Program-made: the position numbers and the translations under genes
Shown: one piece after another, positions 54,816 to 62,004 of the stretch
Position numbering within the stretch: position 1 is the first letter of the stretch
Layout of the letters: each line of letters starts with the position of its first letter
Notes under the pieces: generated by a model
Seen by the model: only the letters and a program-made list of their open reading frames with translations
Told to the model about the DNA's origin: nothing
Database searches by the model: none
Assembly: GCA_050249615.1 (NCBI GenBank)
Contig: JBFWQE010000009.1
Span: 1 to 64,000, forward strand
Length of the DNA stretch: 64,000 nucleotides
Source: VFZN01 sp050249615
Lineage (GTDB): Bacteria; Acidobacteriota; Vicinamibacteria; Vicinamibacterales; UBA2999
Direction: 5' to 3'

Positions 54816-56009
54816 ATGCGATGTCGTGCTCCCGCGTGGGGCCTGGCCTGCTGGTTCGTCGCCGCCGGTGCAGCGGTCCTGTCCGGATGGCAGGGATCCG
54901 CCGCGGGGCAGCCCCCCGCCGCCGTGCCTGCTCCGGCTCAGGACACTGCCGGCGAGGCGAAGGCCCTGGTGGCGCGGGCGGCAGAAAGGATTCGGGCCCT
55001 GCAGAAGGAGGCCGACGAGCTGGCGGCCCGGGCGCGGACGCTCTTCAACGACCTCCGCAAGCTCGAGCTGGAGCGTGCCATCGCCCAGGAGCAGGTCGCC
55101 TCGACAGATGCCCAGCTGGCGACGGTCACGGCGGAGCGAGATGCCGCGGCCGGACGCGTGGAGGAACTCGAGGCCGAGCGAGTCGCGAACACGCCTGGCG
55201 TCGCCGAGCGGCTCGTGTCCATCTACAAGCGCGGCCGCGGCGGCTACGCGCGCCTGCTGCTCTCGTCGGACGACCCTCGGGCCTTCGGCCGCCTGACGCG
55301 GGGGGTCGCGGCCATCGCCACGCTGGATCGCCTCCGCGTCGAGACGCACCGGCGAACCCTCGCCGCGGAGCGCACGGCGCTCGCCGAGCTGGAAGCACGG
55401 CGGGCGGAGGTCATCGGCCTGCAGCAGAAGGCGGCGGAGGCGCGGGCGGCGCTGGAGAAAACGGTCAAGGCACGGAATGCGGCTATTGACGCGCTCGATG
55501 CCCGTCGCGACCTCGCCGCGCAGTACGTGGCCGAACTGCTGCAGGCCCAGTCCGCCCTGCAGCAGGCCGTCGTCAATATGGGCGACACACCCGCCGACCT
55601 GCCGTTCGAGCCTTTCCGCGGCGCTCTGGACTGGCCGGTCCGTGGCCGTGTCGTCACGCGGTTCGGCCCCAGCCGCGAAGGCCGATTCGGCACGTCGATC
55701 GTCCGAAACGGTATCGAGATCGCGGCCGACGAGGGGAGCCGCGTTCGGGCCGTGCACGGTGGACGGGTGGCCTACGCGGCGCCCTTTGCCGGCTTCGGTA
55801 CGCTGGTCATCGTCGATCACGGGAACCAGTCGTTCACGCTGTACGGGCACCTCCGCGAGGCCCTGGTGGAACGGGACACCCGCATCGCGCGGGGTGGCAC
55901 CGTCGGCCTGGTCGGGCTGGCCCCGGCCGGGAGCGCCGCCCTCTACTTCGAGGTGCGCGTCGACGGGCGGCCGGTCGATCCCCTACAATGGCTCAGGAGT
56001 CCACCATGA
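54816..56009 (+). CDS. EnvC-like murein hydrolase activator with degenerate LytM domain
   Basis: The 397-residue protein has an N-terminal signal, a long coiled coil (about residues 45-250, typical LEAERV and ALAELEARRAEV heptads) and a C-terminal M23/LytM domain (about 275-397: LDWPVRGRVVTRFG, NGIEIAADEGSRVRAVHGGRV, FGTLVIVDHGNQSFTLYGHL). The His/Asp ligands of active endopeptidases (HxGIDIA) are replaced by NGIEIAA, as in EnvC, which activates amidases at the septum and does not cut peptidoglycan itself. It overlaps the S41-like gene by 4 bp, a usual pairing with CtpA. Confidence 0.87.
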   Translation: MRCRAPAWGLACWFVAAGAAVLSGWQGSAAGQPPAAVPAPAQDTAGEAKALVARAAERIRALQKEADELAARARTLFNDLRKLELERAIAQEQVASTDAQLATVTAERDAAAGRVEELEAERVANTPGVAERLVSIYKRGRGGYARLLLSSDDPRAFGRLTRGVAAIATLDRLRVETHRRTLAAERTALAELEARRAEVIGLQQKAAEARAALEKTVKARNAAIDALDARRDLAAQYVAELLQAQSALQQAVVNMGDTPADLPFEPFRGALDWPVRGRVVTRFGPSREGRFGTSIVRNGIEIAADEGSRVRAVHGGRVAYAAPFAGFGTLVIVDHGNQSFTLYGHLREALVERDTRIARGGTVGLVGLAPAGSAALYFEVRVDGRPVDPLQWLRSPP

Positions 56010-57175
56010 ACCGACGCGGCCGCCTCATCGTGCTCGCCCTGTCCATCCCCATCGTCGTCTTTGCGGCGGTCGGGGGCTTCATGAGCAGGGCCATGGCGGC
56101 GCGGGAGGAAAGCTACCAGCATCTCCGCATCTTCGAGGACGTCGTCACGCTCATCACGAACAACTACGTCGAGGACGTGGATGTGGACAAGGTGATGCAC
56201 GGGGCCCTGCACGGCCTCGCCGACGGGCTGGATCCGGATACGGCTTATCTGGACGTCAAACAGGTGTCGGCGTTCGAGAAGGGCGATGCGCTGCCCCAGG
56301 GCCAGACGGGCCTCGAGCTCACCCGACAGTATTACCTGCGCGTGATCGCGGCCCGGGACGGTTCCCCGGCGGCGCGCGCGGGCCTGCAGCCTGGCGACTA
56401 CATCCGCGCCATCGACGGGCAGTCCACGCGCGATACGTCGGTTTTCGAGGGCATGAGGCTGCTCGGCGGCAAGCCCGGGACCACGGTGCGGCTCACCCTG
56501 CTCCGCGGCAATGCGGCCGATCCGCACGACGTCGAGCTCACCCGCGAAGCGCTGCCGGCCCTGGCCGTGCGGGGTCGGGTCGCGGCGCCCGGCACGGGCT
56601 ACCTTCGGGTAGCGGAGTTCGGGCGGGCCACCGCGGAACAGATTCGCAGCGAGACCGCGGCCCTCCAGAAGGCCGGCGCCGCTCGGCTCGTCGTCGACGT
56701 GCGCGGCAATGCGTTCGGCGACCTGGAGACAGGGCTTGCGGCGGCTCGCCTGTTCGTGTCGAGCGGCACGCTCGCCTTTCGCCAGGATCGCGGCAAGGAC
56801 AAGGAGCCCATTGCCGCCGCCAGCGGTGACGGCGCCATCACGCTGCCAGTGGTGTTGCTGACCGACAACGGCACCGCCGGCGCGGCGGAGCTGTTCGCCG
56901 GGGCCCTTCAGGGTAATCGGCGCGCGCAGGTCGTGGGCGAACGCACGCGGGGCCGGGCCGCCAGGCAGAAACTCGTCAAGCTGCCCGATGGCAGCGGCCT
57001 GCTCCTGACTCACCTTTATTACCTGCTCCCCGGCGGTGGCGCCATCAACGAGAAGGGGCTCGTCCCCGACATTGCCGTGGAGCAGCCGACCATCGAGTTC
57101 GGCCAGACCCCACCCGCCGGCGATCCCATTCTCGAGAAGGCCATCGAGAGCCTGACCGAGAAGAAGGCGGCGTGA
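56006..57175 (+). CDS. S41/CtpA-like protein with the catalytic Ser and Lys missing
   Basis: From ATG 56006 (CAGGAG 7 nt upstream) the 389-residue protein has a signal anchor, an S41 N-terminal helical part, a PDZ domain (about residues 98-180: TGLELTRQ ... LQPGDYIRAIDGQ) and the S41 fold. In active C-terminal-processing proteases the catalytic stretch reads GTASASEI and later GKG. Here it reads GTAGAAEL (position 292 Gly for Ser) and GRA (position 317 Arg for Lys). Fold and PDZ are intact, so it is probably a pseudoprotease scaffold working with the co-translated EnvC-like protein. Confidence 0.85.
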   Translation: MNRRGRLIVLALSIPIVVFAAVGGFMSRAMAAREESYQHLRIFEDVVTLITNNYVEDVDVDKVMHGALHGLADGLDPDTAYLDVKQVSAFEKGDALPQGQTGLELTRQYYLRVIAARDGSPAARAGLQPGDYIRAIDGQSTRDTSVFEGMRLLGGKPGTTVRLTLLRGNAADPHDVELTREALPALAVRGRVAAPGTGYLRVAEFGRATAEQIRSETAALQKAGAARLVVDVRGNAFGDLETGLAAARLFVSSGTLAFRQDRGKDKEPIAAASGDGAITLPVVLLTDNGTAGAAELFAGALQGNRRAQVVGERTRGRAARQKLVKLPDGSGLLLTHLYYLLPGGGAINEKGLVPDIAVEQPTIEFGQTPPAGDPILEKAIESLTEKKAA

Positions 57176-57185
57176 AGGCGTCTGG

Positions 57186-57191
57186 TATACT
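57186..57191 (+). promoter_or_regulatory. Extended -10 (TGGTATACT) of tRNA-Val
   Basis: TATACT with an upstream TGG (TG-N extension) lies 32 nt before the tRNA 5' end, a plausible distance for a tRNA promoter with a short leader. Confidence 0.5.
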
Positions 57192-57223
57192 TGGACTCCG
57201 GCTCGTCGGTACGCCAGACACAT

Positions 57224-57300
57224 AGGCGCGTAGCTCAGTTGGTTAGAGCGCCTGCTTGACACGCAGGAGGTCGGCAGTTCGAGTCTGCCCGTGCCTACCA
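57224..57300 (+). tRNA. tRNA-Val (anticodon GAC)
   Basis: All arms fold: acceptor AGGCGCG/CGTGCCT with one G-T pair, D arm GCTC/GAGC, anticodon stem CCTGC/GCAGG around TTGACAC (anticodon GAC, Val), variable AGGTC, T arm GGCAG/CTGCC with TTCGAGT, discriminator A and an encoded CCA end. Confidence 0.96.
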
Positions 57301-57370
57301 TTCGACGCGCTTCCGCCTCGCCATCGGCGAGTCGGAGGCTCGCTCAGGGCGAGCCCCTCGCTCCGCATCC

Positions 57371-59302
57371 ATGCCTCACATCACAGTCACGCTCCCGGAC
57401 GGATCCCAGAAGCAGGTGGAGTCCGGCTCCCCCGTCCTGTCCGTTGCCGAGGCCATCTCGCCCCGCCTGGCCGAAGCCGCACTGGCGGCCTGGGTGGACG
57501 ACCGGATGGTGGACCTGGACTACCCCCTCACGGCCGATGCCTCGGTGCGCATCGTGACCAGCAAGAGCCCCGAGGCGCTGGAGCTCTATCGTCACTCCAC
57601 GGCCCACCTGATGGCCGCTGCGGTGACGGCGCTCTTCCCCAAGGTGCAGTGCGGCATCGGGCCGGCCATCGAGGACGGCTTCTTCTACGACTTCGTAGTC
57701 GAGCGTCCGTTCGTGCCCGAGGACCTGGAAGCCATCGAGGCGAAGATGCGGGAGCTGGCGGCGGGTGACTTCCGCTACGAGCGGCAGATGTGGCCCCGCG
57801 ACGAAGCCATCGACTTCTTCCGGAAGCGCGGCGAGCCGCTGAAGGTGCAGCTCATCGAGGAGAAGACGGCCGGCCAGTCGCACGTGTCGTGCTACACGAT
57901 CAAGGATCGCGACACGTTCGTGGACTTCTGCGTCGGCCCCCACGTCCCCAGCACGGGCAAGCTCAAGGCCTTCAAGCTGACGACGACCTCGAATGCCTAC
58001 TGGAAGGGCGACGCGAAGAACCAGCCGATGCAGCGCGTCTACGGCACGGCGTTCTTCTCGCAGAAGGAGCTGGACGAGCATCTCACGCGCCTCGAGGAGG
58101 CGAAGAGGCGCGACCATCGCAGGCTGGGCAAGGAACTGGGACTGTTCACCTTCCACCCCTGGGCCCCGGGCGCGGGTTTCTGGACCGGCAAGGGAGCCAC
58201 GCTCTACAACACGCTGGCCGACTACATGCGCGGCAAGCTGTTCCCCGCCGGCTACCAGGAAGTGAAGACGCCCATCGTCTACAACAAGGCGCTGTGGGAA
58301 CTGTCCGGGCACTGGTCGCATTACCGCGAGAACATGTTCCTCGTGGAGTCGGCCGACGGCGAAGCGATGGGTCTGAAGGCGATGAACTGCCCGGGCCACT
58401 ACCTGCTGTACTCCACGGAGAAGCACAGCTACCGGGAGATGCCGATCCGCTTCCACGAGCAGACACCGCTGCACCGCAACGAGGCGTCCGGCGTGCTCGG
58501 CGGGCTGACGCGGGTGCGCCAGTTCTCACAGGACGACGGCCACTGCTTCCTGATGGAGTCGCAGATCGCCGGCGAAGTGGAGGCGCTGCTGCGGCTGATC
58601 CAGGGCATCTACGCGGATTTCGGCCTGGATTACGCGGCGAAGCTGTCCACGCGCCCGGAGAAGTTCATTGGCGAGATCGCGCTGTGGGATCGAGCCGAGG
58701 CCGCACTCAAGGAAGCCCTCGAGCAGGCCCGGCAGCCCTACACGATCAACGCGGGTGACGGCGCGTTCTACGGGCCGAAGATCGACTTCGACATCACCGA
58801 CGCGCTCGGCCGGAAGTGGCAGTGCGGCACGATCCAGCTGGACTACGTCGCGCCCGAGCGCTTCGACCTGAAGTACGTCGGCGCCGACAATACCGAGCAT
58901 CGGCCGGTGGTGATCCACCGCGCCATCTTCGGCAGTTTCGAGCGGTTCATCGCCATCCTCATCGAGCATTTCGCCGGAGCCTTCCCGCTCTGGCTGGCGC
59001 CGGTGCAGGTGACGGTGCTGCCGATTGCCGACCGCCACCTGGACTATGCCCGTCAGGTGCGGGCCACGCTGGCGACCGCGGGGCTGAGGGCCGTGGTGGA
59101 CGAGCGCCAGGAAAAGGTGAACCTGAAGATCCGGGAAGCGCAGCTCCAGAAGGTGCCTTACATGCTGGTGGTGGGCGACCGGGAGGCGGCGGAACGGGCG
59201 GTGGCGGTGCGCAGCCGGTCGAAGGGCGACCTGGGCGCCCGGCCGCTGGACCGGTTCCTGGCGGACGCGCTTGCCGAGGTGGGCTCGAAGCAGTTATCCT
59301 AG
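57371..59302 (+). CDS. thrS: Threonyl-tRNA synthetase
   Basis: The 643-residue enzyme has an N-terminal TGS domain (residues 1-62), the editing domain with RHSTAHLMAAAV, and the class II catalytic core with zinc ligands in GLKAMNCPGHYLLY and further on, RFHEQTPLHRNEASGVLGGLTRVRQFSQDDGH, and the C-terminal anticodon-binding domain (VQVTVLPIADRHLDYA). Full-length and complete. It begins the thrS-infC-rpmI-rplT run, preceded by tRNA-Val. Confidence 0.97.
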   Translation: MPHITVTLPDGSQKQVESGSPVLSVAEAISPRLAEAALAAWVDDRMVDLDYPLTADASVRIVTSKSPEALELYRHSTAHLMAAAVTALFPKVQCGIGPAIEDGFFYDFVVERPFVPEDLEAIEAKMRELAAGDFRYERQMWPRDEAIDFFRKRGEPLKVQLIEEKTAGQSHVSCYTIKDRDTFVDFCVGPHVPSTGKLKAFKLTTTSNAYWKGDAKNQPMQRVYGTAFFSQKELDEHLTRLEEAKRRDHRRLGKELGLFTFHPWAPGAGFWTGKGATLYNTLADYMRGKLFPAGYQEVKTPIVYNKALWELSGHWSHYRENMFLVESADGEAMGLKAMNCPGHYLLYSTEKHSYREMPIRFHEQTPLHRNEASGVLGGLTRVRQFSQDDGHCFLMESQIAGEVEALLRLIQGIYADFGLDYAAKLSTRPEKFIGEIALWDRAEAALKEALEQARQPYTINAGDGAFYGPKIDFDITDALGRKWQCGTIQLDYVAPERFDLKYVGADNTEHRPVVIHRAIFGSFERFIAILIEHFAGAFPLWLAPVQVTVLPIADRHLDYARQVRATLATAGLRAVVDERQEKVNLKIREAQLQKVPYMLVVGDREAAERAVAVRSRSKGDLGARPLDRFLADALAEVGSKQLS

Positions 59303-59328
59303 GAGTCTTTGCCGGATGGAGGACCACT

Positions 59329-59928
59329 ATCGCCTTCGATCGTAATCGCACGGGTCGCCGGGATGACCGGCTTCGGATCAACGAGCGCATCCGCGTGCGC
59401 GAAATCCGTGTCGTCGACGATACCGGACAGCAGCTGGGCATCATGCCGCCCCCGCAGGCGCTGGCCATCGCGCGCCAGAAGGGGCTGGACCTGGTGGAGA
59501 TCTCGCCCACGGCCGTGCCGCCGGTATGCAAGATCATGGATTACGGCAAGTACCAGTACCAGGAGCAGAAGCGGAGCCGCGAGGCGAAGAAGCACCAGAA
59601 GGTGATCCTGGTCAAGGAGATCAAGTTCCGTCCCAAGGTGGACGAGCACGATTACCAGTTCAAGAAGCACCACATCGAGCGCTTCCTGGCCGACGGCGAC
59701 AAGGTGAAGGCGACGGTGTTCTTCCGCGGGCGGGAGATGGCGCACCCGGAAATCGGTCACCGGATCCTGATGCGCCTGCTGGAGGAGCTGGCCGACGTGG
59801 CGCAGCCGGAGACCATGCCGCGCCAGGAAGGCAACCAGATGCACACCATCCTCACCGCGAAGAAGGGTGCAGTGCCGAAGAAGCCCGCCGCGCGGGCCGA
59901 AGCCGAGGAAGTGAAGAGCGGATCATGA
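59329..59928 (+). CDS. infC: Translation initiation factor IF-3, with non-canonical ATC start
   Basis: IF-3 signature segments: RINERIRVREIRVVDD, ARQKGLDLVEISPTAVPPVCKIMDYGKY, KVILVKEIKFRPKVDEHDYQFK and KATVFFRGREMAHPEIG. No ATG, GTG or TTG stands at the expected start. ATC at 59329 is 6 nt after a GGAGG and gives 199 residues starting IAFDRN. Use of a rare start codon is a known feature of infC (AUU in E. coli), which lets IF-3 repress its own translation. It overlaps rpmI by 4 bp. Confidence 0.9.
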   Translation: MAFDRNRTGRRDDRLRINERIRVREIRVVDDTGQQLGIMPPPQALAIARQKGLDLVEISPTAVPPVCKIMDYGKYQYQEQKRSREAKKHQKVILVKEIKFRPKVDEHDYQFKKHHIERFLADGDKVKATVFFRGREMAHPEIGHRILMRLLEELADVAQPETMPRQEGNQMHTILTAKKGAVPKKPAARAEAEEVKSGS

Positions 59929-60119
59929 AGCTGAAGACACATCGAGGAGCCGCCAAGCGGTTCAAGAAGACGGGCAGCGGGAAGATCGTGCGGGCGGCGG
60001 CGTTCAAGCGTCACATCCTCACGAGCAAGACGACGAAGAGCAAGCGGCAGATGCGCGGCACCGCGGTGGTCGCCGACGCCGACGCCCCGAAGCTGAACCG
60101 GATGCTGCCCTACAAGTAA
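59925..60119 (+). CDS. rpmI: 50S ribosomal protein L35
   Basis: The 64-residue basic protein has the L35 pattern MKLKTHRGAAKRFKKTGSGK, AFKRHILTSKTTKSKRQMRG and the end LNRMLPYK. It is co-translated with infC through an ATGA overlap. A short repeat-rich gap separates it from rplT. Confidence 0.96.
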   Translation: MKLKTHRGAAKRFKKTGSGKIVRAAAFKRHILTSKTTKSKRQMRGTAVVADADAPKLNRMLPYK

Positions 60120-60345
60120 GTGAGAAGTGAGAAGCAAGGAGCAGGGAACGAGAGACTGAGACGACAGGAGCGAGAGGCGATCGGCTTCTCACTTCTGACT
60201 TCTCACTTCTGACTTCCCTCGGGGTGCGCCGCGGCCCGCGTCAATGGGGCTTTTCCGCCGCGGCATCACGCACCCGGTCACGACAGGACGTCGCTGGCCT
60301 CAAGTCCCGCCACCGTGCGGGCCCCCATTCGCGACTGGAGCCATC
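60120..60345. repeat. Gap between rpmI and rplT with GAGAAGT-type inverted repeat
   Basis: The 226-bp gap begins with GTGAGAAGTGAGAAGC (60120-60135); 13 of these bases pair perfectly with GCTTCTCACTTCT at 60184-60196, and further CTTCTCACTTCTGA units follow. The right half holds a CCCGCC-ACCGT-GCGGGC-like hairpin shortly before rplT, which could be an L20-type regulatory leader; that reading is speculative. Confidence 0.65.
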
Positions 60346-60702
60346 ATGCCGCGCGTCAAGCGTGGAGTCGTCCGTCGTCAGAAGCGCAAGAAGCTTTCGA
60401 AGCTCACGAAGGGCTACTTCCAGAACAAGAGCAAGCTCTACAAGTTCATGCGGGAGGCCGCGGAGAAGGCGGGCGTGTACGCCTACGTCGGCCGCAAGCG
60501 CAAGAAGCGCGACTACCGCAGCCTCTGGGTCGTGCGCATCAACGCCGCCGCGCGCGAGAACGGCACCACCTACAGCGTCTTCATGCGCGGGCTGAAAGCC
60601 GCAGGCATCGAGCTGGATCGCAAGAGCCTGGCCGAGCTCGCCGCGCGCGAGCCCGCCGCGTTCACGGCGCTCGTCAACAAGGTCAAGGCGGCCACGGCTT
60701 AG
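60346..60702 (+). CDS. rplT: 50S ribosomal protein L20
   Basis: The 118-residue protein from ATG 60346 has the L20 pattern MPRVKRGVVRRQKRKKLSK, KGYFQNKSKLYKFMREA, YVGRKRKKRDYRSLWVVRINAAAR and YSVFMRGLKAAGIELDRKSLAELA. The upstream in-frame ATG at 60244 would extend into the repeat-rich gap and is not used. L20 binds 23S rRNA early in assembly and in other bacteria represses its own operon. Confidence 0.96.
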   Translation: MPRVKRGVVRRQKRKKLSKLTKGYFQNKSKLYKFMREAAEKAGVYAYVGRKRKKRDYRSLWVVRINAAARENGTTYSVFMRGLKAAGIELDRKSLAELAAREPAAFTALVNKVKAATA

Positions 60703-60826
60703 GGACTTGGGACCTGGGGCTGGGGAACTGCCAGAACTCAGGCCCCAAGTCCCAAGACCCAAGTCCCAAGCCCCAAGACCCAAGTCCCAAGACCCAAGAC
60801 CCAAGTCCCAAGACCCAAGCCCCCTT
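60703..60826. repeat. GACTTGGG/CCCAAGTC repeat region after rplT
   Basis: About twelve 7- to 9-nt phrases (GACTTGGG, then CCCAAGTC, CCCAAGAC, CCCAAGCC) in direct and inverted copies fill the gap up to the terminator. No gene is supported. Confidence 0.85.
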
Positions 60827-60856
60827 GGGCCTCGAGAGGTGATCTCGAGGCCCTTT
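60827..60856 (+). terminator. Rho-independent terminator after rplT / before pheS
   Basis: A perfect 11-bp stem (arms GGGCCTCGAGA at 60827-60837 and TCTCGAGGCCC at 60843-60853), loop GGTGA, then a T tract. It ends the rplT operon; its position just upstream of pheS also leaves open an attenuator role. Confidence 0.85.
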
Positions 60857-60859
60857 CTG

Positions 60860-60865
60860 TATCAT
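60860..60865 (+). promoter_or_regulatory. -10-like TATCAT of pheS
   Basis: TATCAT follows the terminator's T tract and ends 8 nt before ATG 60874. Confidence 0.45.
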
Positions 60866-60873
60866 CACGGGCG

Positions 60874-62004
60874 ATGACGACGATCGATCCCTCCATCAGC
60901 ACGGACCGCGCGCGGGCCATCTTCGACGAGGAGCTGGCCGGCGTGGCGTCGGCCGCGGCCCTGCAGGAGCTGCGCAATCGATGGATGGCGCGCAGCGGCA
61001 GCTGGGTCGCCGCCTTCATGGAGCTCATCGCGAAGGCGCCGGCCGATCAGAAGAAGGCGCTCGGCCGCGGCGCCAACGAGCTGAAGAAACACGTCGAGGC
61101 GGCTCTCGCCGAACGCGAGCGCGCACTGGCGGCCACGCGCCGCCCGGCCGGCGCCGTGGACATCACCCTGCCCGGCCGCGCGCCGCGCCTCGGCTGCCGG
61201 CACCCGCTCAGCCTCATCCGCGAAGAGGTCGGCGCCATCTTCTCGCGCCTCGGCTACCAGGTGCTCGAGGGGCCCGAGATCGAGGACGACTACCACAACT
61301 TCGAAGCCCTCAACATGCCGGCGGAACATCCCGCGCGCGACATGCAGGACACCCTCTACCTCGCGCGCCCGCTGATGCCGGCGTCGTACGACCCGCCCAC
61401 GCGCGGCCTCGCCCCGCGGGCGCCGCAGCCGCTGACACTGCTGCGCACCCACACCTCGGCGATGCAGATCCGCCACATGGAGCGCCACGATCCGCCGGTC
61501 CGGCTCGTCGCCATCGGGCCCGTCTATCGCCGCGACAACCTGGACCTCACCCACACGCCGATGTTCCACCAGGTCGAGGGCCTGGTCGTGGGGCGAGGCA
61601 TCACGCTCGCCGACCTCAAGGGCACGCTCACCTCCATGGCCGCCGCGCTCTTCGGCCCTTCGACCCGGAGTGGCGAGAGCACTCGCGCGGGGCAGGCGCC
61701 GCTCGTGCGCTTCCGCCCGAGCTTCTTCCCGTACACGGAGCCCAGCGCCGAAGTGGACATCCGCTGCATCCGCTGCGAGGGCGAGGGCTGTCCCATGTGC
61801 AAGCGCACGGGCTGGCTCGAGATCCTGGGCAGCGGCATGGTTCACCCGGCCGTGTTCGAGTACGTCGGCTATGACCCGGACGAGGTGACCGGTTTCGCGT
61901 TCGGGATGGGCATCGAGCGCGTGGCGCTGCTCAAGTGGGGCGTCGAGGACATACGCCTCTTCTACGAGAACGATCTGCGCTTCCTGGAGCAATTCGGCCG
62001 ATGA
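60874..62004 (+). CDS. pheS: Phenylalanyl-tRNA synthetase alpha subunit
   Basis: The 376-residue protein has the N-terminal coiled coil and class II motifs: GCRHPLSLIREEVGAIFSRLGYQVLEGPEIEDDYHNFEALNMPAEHPARD, LLRTHTSAMQIRHM, GPVYRRDNLDLTHTPMFHQVEG and GFAFGMGIERVALLKWG. A CIRC...CPMCKRTGW zinc-ribbon-like insertion sits before motif 3, as in many bacterial PheS. It overlaps pheT by 4 bp. Confidence 0.96.
   Translation: MTTIDPSISTDRARAIFDEELAGVASAAALQELRNRWMARSGSWVAAFMELIAKAPADQKKALGRGANELKKHVEAALAERERALAATRRPAGAVDITLPGRAPRLGCRHPLSLIREEVGAIFSRLGYQVLEGPEIEDDYHNFEALNMPAEHPARDMQDTLYLARPLMPASYDPPTRGLAPRAPQPLTLLRTHTSAMQIRHMERHDPPVRLVAIGPVYRRDNLDLTHTPMFHQVEGLVVGRGITLADLKGTLTSMAAALFGPSTRSGESTRAGQAPLVRFRPSFFPYTEPSAEVDIRCIRCEGEGCPMCKRTGWLEILGSGMVHPAVFEYVGYDPDEVTGFAFGMGIERVALLKWGVEDIRLFYENDLRFLEQFGR

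Noticed and set aside
57301..57370. A T-box or similar leader before thrS
   Set aside because: The gap is only 70 bp, directly follows the tRNA and holds short GC-rich hairpins but no T-box sequence elements.
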